Of a stretch of DNA of 64,000 nt, positions 57,804 to 64,000 are shown piece after piece; the stretch's first letter is position 1, and the number at the start of each line of letters is the position of its first letter. The DNA is from Breviolum minutum Mf 1.05b.01 (Eukaryota; Sar; Dinophyceae; Suessiales; Symbiodiniaceae). The translations under genes and the position numbers were made by a program. The notes under the pieces were generated by a model that worked only from the letters and a program-made list of their open reading frames with translations, searched no databases and was not told the origin of the DNA. The stretch lies in assembly GCA_000507305.1 (NCBI GenBank), contig DF239928.1, positions 84,877 through 148,876 of the forward strand, in the 5' to 3' direction.

Positions 57804-58238
57804 TCAAACACATCGACTCCAACCATCACAGCCTCGGGGAGTTGGTTGATTGGTTGATGCGAACTTTGGGCTGACAAACTCCGAAAAAAGTCGAGTGTTT
57901 GGTCGAGTGATCATCTTCATTGATTCGTCCTTCCACCAAAAAGAAGTCATCTTGGAAGATGCGGATGCAAGGACTCCTGATTTGCTGGCCTGTAGAATTT
58001 CGATTGGAGTGCCGCAGTTCAAGGGTAGAAAGCGCGGTCTCGAGGAGGGAAGCTGTGAAATGGAGGCCTGACCCGGAAGGACATGTGACGAACGAGGGAA
58101 CGAGGCCAACATGAAAGTTTGGCGGGAAAGAGCCTCCAATGCTTGGGCCCGTTGTGAGAGTTTTTCGCTATAACCCAGACCTGAGGCAAGCGCAAAGGTA
58201 GACCGGATGACATTGGAAGAAAGGAAACGGGAAAACAA
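57804..58238 (-). CDS. Hypothetical ORF, 144 codons
   Basis: Open from an ATG with an N-terminus (MFSRFLSSNVIRSTFALASG) that could be an organelle-targeting peptide: Arg/Ser-rich and lacking acidic residues in the first 24. The rest (GTPIEILQASKSGVLASASS, WWKDESMKMITRP) has ordinary composition. No family recognised. It may be the 5' exon of the gene whose 3' exons lie at 57440-57800. Confidence 0.35.
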   Translation of the reverse strand: MFSRFLSSNVIRSTFALASGLGYSEKLSQRAQALEALSRQTFMLASFPRSSHVLPGQASISQLPSSRPRFLPLNCGTPIEILQASKSGVLASASSKMTSFWWKDESMKMITRPNTRLFSEFVSPKFASTNQPTPRGCDGWSRCV

Positions 58239-61200
58239 AGGGTAACCAAAAAAACAAGGTGATGAAAGGTTCTTAAGAGTGGAGCACCTAATAAATCACA
58301 TTGATACATTGGAAAGTGGACTCAGAAACTTCGGGAAGATCTCAAGTGGTCAAGGGCTTTGGCCCATGAAGTTGGTCGATTCGTGCCTCCAATCCAATAT
58401 CCCGCCACAGGCATAGCAGCAGCTCCTTCACAGGCCTCACCGGCACAAACTCCAATACCATGAGTCCACTTGACATCTGACAGGTCATAACAGGTCCAAA
58501 CACTTCCAAGAACCATGGCGAACTATTCACCCCTCAGTGTGTCGCAGGATCCTCCCCTTCAAACGAAAGATATGTCACTGCTTCTTCGGCATCTTTCAAA
58601 TCCCTTCCAACAAAAAGGCAACAGTCAACTGAGAGCCTTTTGTCGCTGCTTCATGTCCGCGCCACCCTGGTATACCGAGAAAGTGGAGCGAGTCTTTCAA
58701 TTTCTAACCAGGTTCTAACCAGTCAATTGCGAGAATCTCAACGAAGGAATGTGTCACAAAAACAAATGACAGGATCAATATTCAAAAAAAAACAATATCA
58801 AAACACCCAGGAACCTCAGAATCATGTTGCATAAACACTTTACCAAAATTTGTGTAGCTCCATGCCTGGATGCTGGCCAGAACGTGCCACTCGAAACCTC
58901 TAACAACCAGGGCGAGTGACACTCAAGTTCCACAGGAAAAGTCAGTTGATGTGAGGAAACATGGGTTGCTTGCGATGCAATACATGACGTTCAAAGCATG
59001 AAACTTGACCCAAACTACACCATTCCAGAAAATTCATCGGTGTCCTATGTAAAGTCTCAATTCTTCACGTTTTGTTTCTTGACATCTTCTTTCACCAGTT
59101 TCACTGTTTCAGTCTCAGCCTAGCTCAGGATCTGAAGCTTTTGCTTCCAGGATCTCCTCATGCGGGCAGATTGTGCAATGCCATCAATAAAAAATGTCTA
59201 GATCCAACAGCTGTCAGATCTGTTTCTGTTGTTTTGAAACCATCTTTTGGGGATCCTTCCAGTTCAATTGTACAGAAGATTGGTCGATCCTTCTCGGGAA
59301 AACTCCAAATCTCAGGTGCAGAGTCCGTTATGTTGAGTCGTCATTCTCCAACCTTTCCTCAAAATGCTGAAGTACATGAACTCATTGGGCAGTCACAAAC
59401 AAATTCTCACCCTTCCCTATCCACACTTGCTCCATTCATCAATACCTATAAGAAAACTTTGGCTTCGAAATCGTGATCGTGGGCCTTTGTAAGATTTAGT
59501 GGAACTTTAAACAAAAGGACTGGATTTCTCCTCTGAATTGATGCAAAAAAGCTCGTCCCCACCAAAAAAAAACATGAAGTGTCTCAAGTCTTCAACTTTT
59601 TGACCCCAAAATCACAATGAAAATTCAACCTGCAGACCTTCAAAACCTTAGACTGCCGGAATCGGGAGAAGCCACTGAACGGATCTCCTTAAGCCACTCA
59701 GCAGCACGGGCAACAGCTCGCTGCCCCCGCCGGGCTGCCGTCACCTCCAACGTGACCTGGGCGTCTGGCGCTTACCCTTCAGAAATCATGTGAAGGTTCA
59801 TAGGTTCAATTCCCTTTGAAGGTTGTTCAGGTTCTTCCTCAAAATAAAACATCGGCAAATGGACAAAACAAAAATGACACTTGCTTGCAGTGGATGTTTT
59901 TTCCAAGCCTCTTCACCTGGAGCTGCAACCAAGTCTACACGCATGATCTGCGCACAGAAACAGCTGTAAGATCTTGCAAAAAATGATTCCAAGAGTGGAA
60001 GCCTTGTGCAAACAAAGCCATATTTTAGAAGTGGGTTTTAAAAGTTGTGTGAAGTTGCTTCCTTGACACAAATGGAGCACTTTGGCCGAATGGAACTCCA
60101 ACTACAACGACCTTCTGGGTCTGGAGCATTTCTTTGGCACCGACCTGGCAGCTGGCAGGGGAATTTCGACACCACATCTCACGAGTCTTACGAGCTCCGA
60201 ACCTTACGCCGTCCACCTGCGGTCTCCACGCTGCACACCTCATCTGATCAAGTCCCATCTGATCAAATGATCCCTACATCGCGGATCATTTGGTATTAAA
60301 ACGCATTAAAAATGCTACAACCTAAACATGCAAAGTGAACTGAACGCAGAAATCTCGGGAAATCGGGAAATCCGCCAAAAAGATCTAAGATACCATGCCG
60401 CATCACCTCCATAGACGGAGGGATTCTGTCGCGGATTCCGGAAAGAGCCTCGACACCGTGTTTTTCGGGAAGAACTCCAAGGGAGCCAATGGTATCTCGG
60501 TCATAAAGAGGTCACATATGAAAATCAAAATAAAGATTTCTTGAATATCGAGAATATCAAACACATCACGATTTGACCACGTATTATCATTGTGAACCAA
60601 TCCTTGATGTGTGTCCTAATTGTGTCGAATTCCTTTGTGACAAATGAAGACTTTGGGAAATTCTATTCATGCCCAAATCCAAGGGCAAAGAAAGAGGCAA
60701 CAGGAAGTTTGGCATGTTGCCTAAACGTTCTGCCTAATGGTGCTGCACCTATTTCCAAAACATTTCCTGGAAAGAATCAAGACGACACAGAACAGAACTT
60801 ATATAACTAAAACATCTTGCTGCGCGTTTGGAGGAAAAACAAATGCCATCCATGACTTTGCACCACGTTCTGATTTCAAGGCTTCACTCTAGAGTCTACA
60901 GTGTTCATCCAGACTACGCATGACCCAGCAAAAACAGTTGGGTTTCTGGCAGTAGGTAGTGTGCGTCCGCAAATGTGGCCTGTTCCAGTTCATCACGATC
61001 ACTGAAAGGTGGATTAGTGGTCTCCAGCTAGTTCAAATTACAATCCTGAAAGCTTATAAATGCTGCAAAAAGAAGAGAAGCTCAAGCCAGCTCTTCCCTT
61101 CTTTCAAAAAAAAACGAACCAACATCTTCAAAAACACTTTCCCGGCAGCTTTCAGATTTAAGCGGTTTCATTTATTTCTACACGTCTCCCGGTCTCCCCA

Positions 61201-61387
61201 CCAGAAACTTCGACATCCCTTAGAAGGCTCAAGGCATTTGGCAACACTCTCCTGGATCATTCGGAGCTGCACTTGTTGCTCATTGACCAAGGACTCCAAG
61301 GACCAACAGCTGAAACAACAGACGTTTCTAAGTTTCCAATTGGGTCTGTGTGGGTGACATCCAAAACCCTGTCCACCCTGTCCTGTC
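58239..61387. other. Region without an assigned gene
   Basis: A minus-strand frame at 58340-58530 (VLEFVPVRPVKELLLCLWRD) competes with a Cys/Gly-rich frame over the same bases, and 61190-61320 shows a good helix (LVNEQQVQLRMIQESVAKCL). A plus-strand frame at 59072-59476 (134 codons) is open but has no supporting feature. Nothing can be named. Confidence 0.3.
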
Positions 61388-61885
61388 TTAGCAGCAAGTC
61401 CCCCACAGGAAGCTGGTAGAACGGAGACTGAGATCAAGAGCTTCGTTTCGACAGAAAAATCTCAGAACTAATTTTGGAAGCTTTCTGAGCATGTGTTTCT
61501 GTAGGTTTGTGGGACGGTGAAGTTGCAACTGGTACTCTTGGCCAAAAGAACTCTGAAAGGCCCAGACTTCTACCATGGCTTCCAACACCTGACCAGTTTG
61601 AGGGGATTTTGTACAAAAGCCCTCCAACCAAAGTCCTAAATCGAGCAACAGCTTTAACATAATTTCCGAGCATACAGCATCTATGCGTCTACCCTCTGAA
61701 GTGTATGTTGCTTCCACAAATTCCATATATGCTGTATTGATGGCTAGCAAAAAAAAAAAAGAGCATACATCATGAAGCAAATTTGTGCCATCCGAAATAG
61801 AGCACACATGTCTTTGTCTACCGCTTTTAAAGTACCTCCGCCTGTGGTCGGCAATCAAGATTTGCCCTGCATGTCCATATTTCAC
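61388..61885 (-). CDS. Hypothetical ORF, 165 codons, probably an exon
   Basis: A single open minus-strand frame. The central part (AINTAYMEFVEATYTSEGRR, CSEIMLKLLLDLGLWLEGF, LEAMVEVWAFQSSFGQEYQL) is amphipathic and typical of a helical repeat or scaffold protein. The poly-Phe stretch from an A-run at 61749-61761 interrupts it near residue 43 and suggests intron there. No family recognised. The helix at 61190-61320 may be the next exon. Confidence 0.4.
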   Translation of the reverse strand: MKYGHAGQILIADHRRRYFKSGRQRHVCSISDGTNLLHDVCSFFFLLAINTAYMEFVEATYTSEGRRIDAVCSEIMLKLLLDLGLWLEGFCTKSPQTGQVLEAMVEVWAFQSSFGQEYQLQLHRPTNLQKHMLRKLPKLVLRFFCRNEALDLSLRSTSFLWGTCC

Positions 61886-62099
61886 TGTATCCTATGAAAC
61901 AGATCCATTCCTCAACGATATTCAGAATAGTGGTGTCAAAAAAAGCCTCCGCAAAGGCTAGTAGTGCTACTGACATGCCTCAGGACGGAGGCATTGGGGC
62001 ATGCCACGACCTTAACAACGCTTCTGGTGCTCCAAACTTTGTCCGAATTTGTTGCTAGCAGTCGAAAGATCCCAAAAAACAAGTGTCCTGTGTATAAAA

Positions 62100-62265
62100 T
62101 GAAGAAAAATACTGTAAGTAAAACAAATACAACAAATAAAGCAAATAAAACAACTACATATAAGACAAACAAAGAAAATAAAACAAATAGAACAAATAGT
62201 TAAAACAATACAAATAAAAACATCCAACACTATAAAACAAAGAAAAAAAACAAAGAAAATAAACC
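62100..62265. repeat. A-rich (AAATA/AAACA) low-complexity tract
   Basis: Degenerate repeats of ACAAATAAA and AAAACAAAT-type units on the plus strand. They give long minus-strand Phe/Cys/Ile frames, which are artefacts rather than genes. Confidence 0.8.
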
Positions 62266-63829
62266 CTTGGTAAGCAAATTCGTTTCTTTTAATTTCGTCC
62301 CTGAGTGAATCACTTGTGAGCTGGGTGAAGCGAGGTGTAGGCAACCCCAGCAGCTGGCCAGCACGAGCCCTACCCGACGTGGCCTTGACCTCGTTTCAAA
62401 CAAATCGCAATTTGATCATTTTTTGGCGGGAAAAGCCAAGTTTTCCGCAAAAGACTTGGCATTTCATATGTTGATCACATACAAGAAACGTGCAAAAATT
62501 GAGATGGAAATTCGAATTGATGATTGGTAGAAAGCGCCTCATAAATCGACTTTGCTAGTGGAAGGGGCCTCGGCTACTGAAACAAGTGGCACAACAATGC
62601 GCAACGTGAGGCTGTGCAACAAGTCAAAGTTTACTTGTTTTCAAAATGCACTCCAGTCCACTTGAAAAAAAAATGTTTCTTTTCAAAAACCCAGGTCCAC
62701 ACTTCTCCACCTTCTCCTGAGCAACTTTATACGCAAAACAAATCAATGCCTGGGCCTGGTGGAAACGTTCGCATGCGTTTCAGGGGCATATGGCATCCTG
62801 CAGTCCCCACACAGGACATCGCAGCATCCCTGCCTCACTGGTTTGGGACAAACTTCCCATGGCGAGCGAGACAATTTGCAACAACAAATAGTAAATTCAA
62901 TATTGCAAATTTGGCATGATTTTGTTCCTTGCTGTAGTCATTGTTAAGATTTGTATTTGAAGGTTTAAAATAAAAAAATAATGTCCCCAATTGCATGTTT
63001 GAAATACATTCTCTTTTTTACTTCCAGAATCCAAAAATGAAAGTCACAATGATCCAAGTTTATAACCTGTAAGGTCCAGGTTTTTGTGGGAATAGTTGTT
63101 TATGTTTGAGTCGCATGGATGCTTTGGCAAAGGTGATGAGTACAATATGGCACCGGCATTGTTCGTCACCCAATTGAAGGTGTGTGACACAAAAAATGTT
63201 CATTGTACAGTTGATTTTTTCAATGTCGGAGGTTTGATAGTTTCCATTGTGATTTTTGATATCAGCCAAAAAATATATTGTTACATATTACACACCTTTA
63301 ACGGTAAAAACCTATTGCACCGAAATCCATTTACACAACACATTTTTGCACCAAAACTTTTTTACACCACAAAGTTTTCACACCAAAAAAAATAATTTTC
63401 CTCAGTTTACACAACGATGTTTTTACACCAGATACCCTTTGAACAAAAAAATCAAACACCTTTTGCCACCAAAAGCATTCACCGCATGTAAGCACCGATC
63501 TTCACAAGCAGGCAATTTTAAAAGTTCAGTGCCCCACGCCTTGTATTGCAAAAAAATCGTTCCTGAGAGCCCCAAAATGGGGTCGCCAAATTTTTTTTCT
63601 TCTCAGCGTGAGCAGCTTTGTCAAATTGACCACCATGTTTCTAAGGGGAACCCTGTTCTAACGGCGCAGGTTTTTTGCATGAAAGATTCCAAACTGCTGG
63701 TTTTGGCAATTTTGCAAAAAAGTTCCGGGCAAAGTTTCTGGGCAAAGCAAAGTTCAAACGAGGGGTCCGGCAATCCTCCATAAATAACGAAATAATCATC
63801 ACAAGATCAAAAACAAGAAAAACAATAAT
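62266..63829. other. Region without a supported gene
   Basis: Low coding potential on both strands. A 63310-63470 stretch has repeated TTTACACCA/TTTTGCACCA-type units, a loose direct repeat. No genes seen. Confidence 0.5.
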
Positions 63830-64000
63830 AGCAGTAGTAGCAATCATAGTAATAGTAGTCAAAATAGTAACAGTGGCAGTTGCAGTAAAAGTAGTAGAAG
63901 TAGTAGAAGTAGAAGTGGAAGTTAGAAGTTAGAAGTTAGAAGTTAGAAGTTAGAAGTTGGAAGTTGGAAGTTGGAAGTTGGAAGTTGGAAGTTGGAAGTT
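63830..64000. repeat. AGT/AGA trinucleotide tract followed by heptamer repeat
   Basis: 63830-63920 is a degenerate AGT/GTAGAAG tract. From 63921 there are five perfect GTTAGAA units, then from 63956 six perfect GTTGGAA units running off the window. A single A-to-G change marks the switch from one unit type to the other. Confidence 0.95.

Noticed and set aside
59072..59476. Plus-strand ORF of 134 codons
   Set aside because: Open and of ordinary composition, but no motif, no neighbouring exon and the only sizeable plus-strand candidate; kept out of the gene list.
61936..62344. Minus-strand Phe/Cys/Ile-rich ORFs
   Set aside because: Translations of the A-rich low-complexity tract.
1..64000. 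CRISPR arrays, rRNA genes and bacterial-type operons
   Set aside because: No regularly spaced repeats, no rRNA-like blocks and no Shine-Dalgarno or operon spacing were seen. tRNA genes could not be excluded by eye, but none was recognised.

Overview
The window looks like nuclear DNA of a dinoflagellate, most likely a Symbiodiniaceae-type alga. This is inferred from three things seen in the sequence. Every gene that can be supported lies on the minus strand. The intron-bearing genes use GT, GC and even GA as 5' splice dinucleotides with AG|G acceptors. A decayed retroelement with a tyrosine recombinase and a methyltransferase-like domain resembles known dinoflagellate elements. There is no sign of bacterial operon structure.

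Layout, left to right (transcription runs right to left): an amidase-signature enzyme in three exons (1.75-4.07 kb); a long stretch (4.1-15 kb) with isolated coding-looking exons that I could not join, except two phase-matched coiled-coil exons near 12 kb; a KLHDC4-type kelch gene (15.2-19.8 kb) with an intronless HGSNAT/YeiB-type acyltransferase gene inside one of its introns; J-domain-like exons (20 kb); a frameshifted DIRS-like retroelement (20.9-28.1 kb); a charged multi-exon gene (28.2-31.5 kb); an intronless DHHC palmitoyltransferase (32.4-33.3 kb); an intronless tail-anchored TPR protein (34.6-35.9 kb); a malonyl-CoA:ACP transacylase gene rebuilt as 18 exons (36.2-44.9 kb), one 5.3-kb intron of which holds further coding exons; the terminal exon of an unidentified gene (45.2 kb); a saccharopine-dehydrogenase-like oxidoreductase (46.4-50.1 kb); an intronless 1108-residue trehalose-phosphate synthase/phosphatase-like protein with damaged catalytic motifs (51.3-54.6 kb); and 54.6-64 kb with only weak minus-strand ORFs and a heptamer repeat at the right edge.

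The genes do not form one pathway: fatty-acid synthesis, protein palmitoylation, chaperone docking, trehalose signalling and amide hydrolysis are mixed, as expected for a dinoflagellate one-way gene array. Genes fall into two classes, intron-dense (MCAT, saccharopine-DH-like, KLHDC4) and intronless (HGSNAT-like, DHHC, TPR, TPS-like). That split fits the known recycling of processed mRNAs into dinoflagellate genomes, but is not proven here. Exon boundaries were read by eye from splice dinucleotides, reading phase and family similarity; transcript data would settle them.
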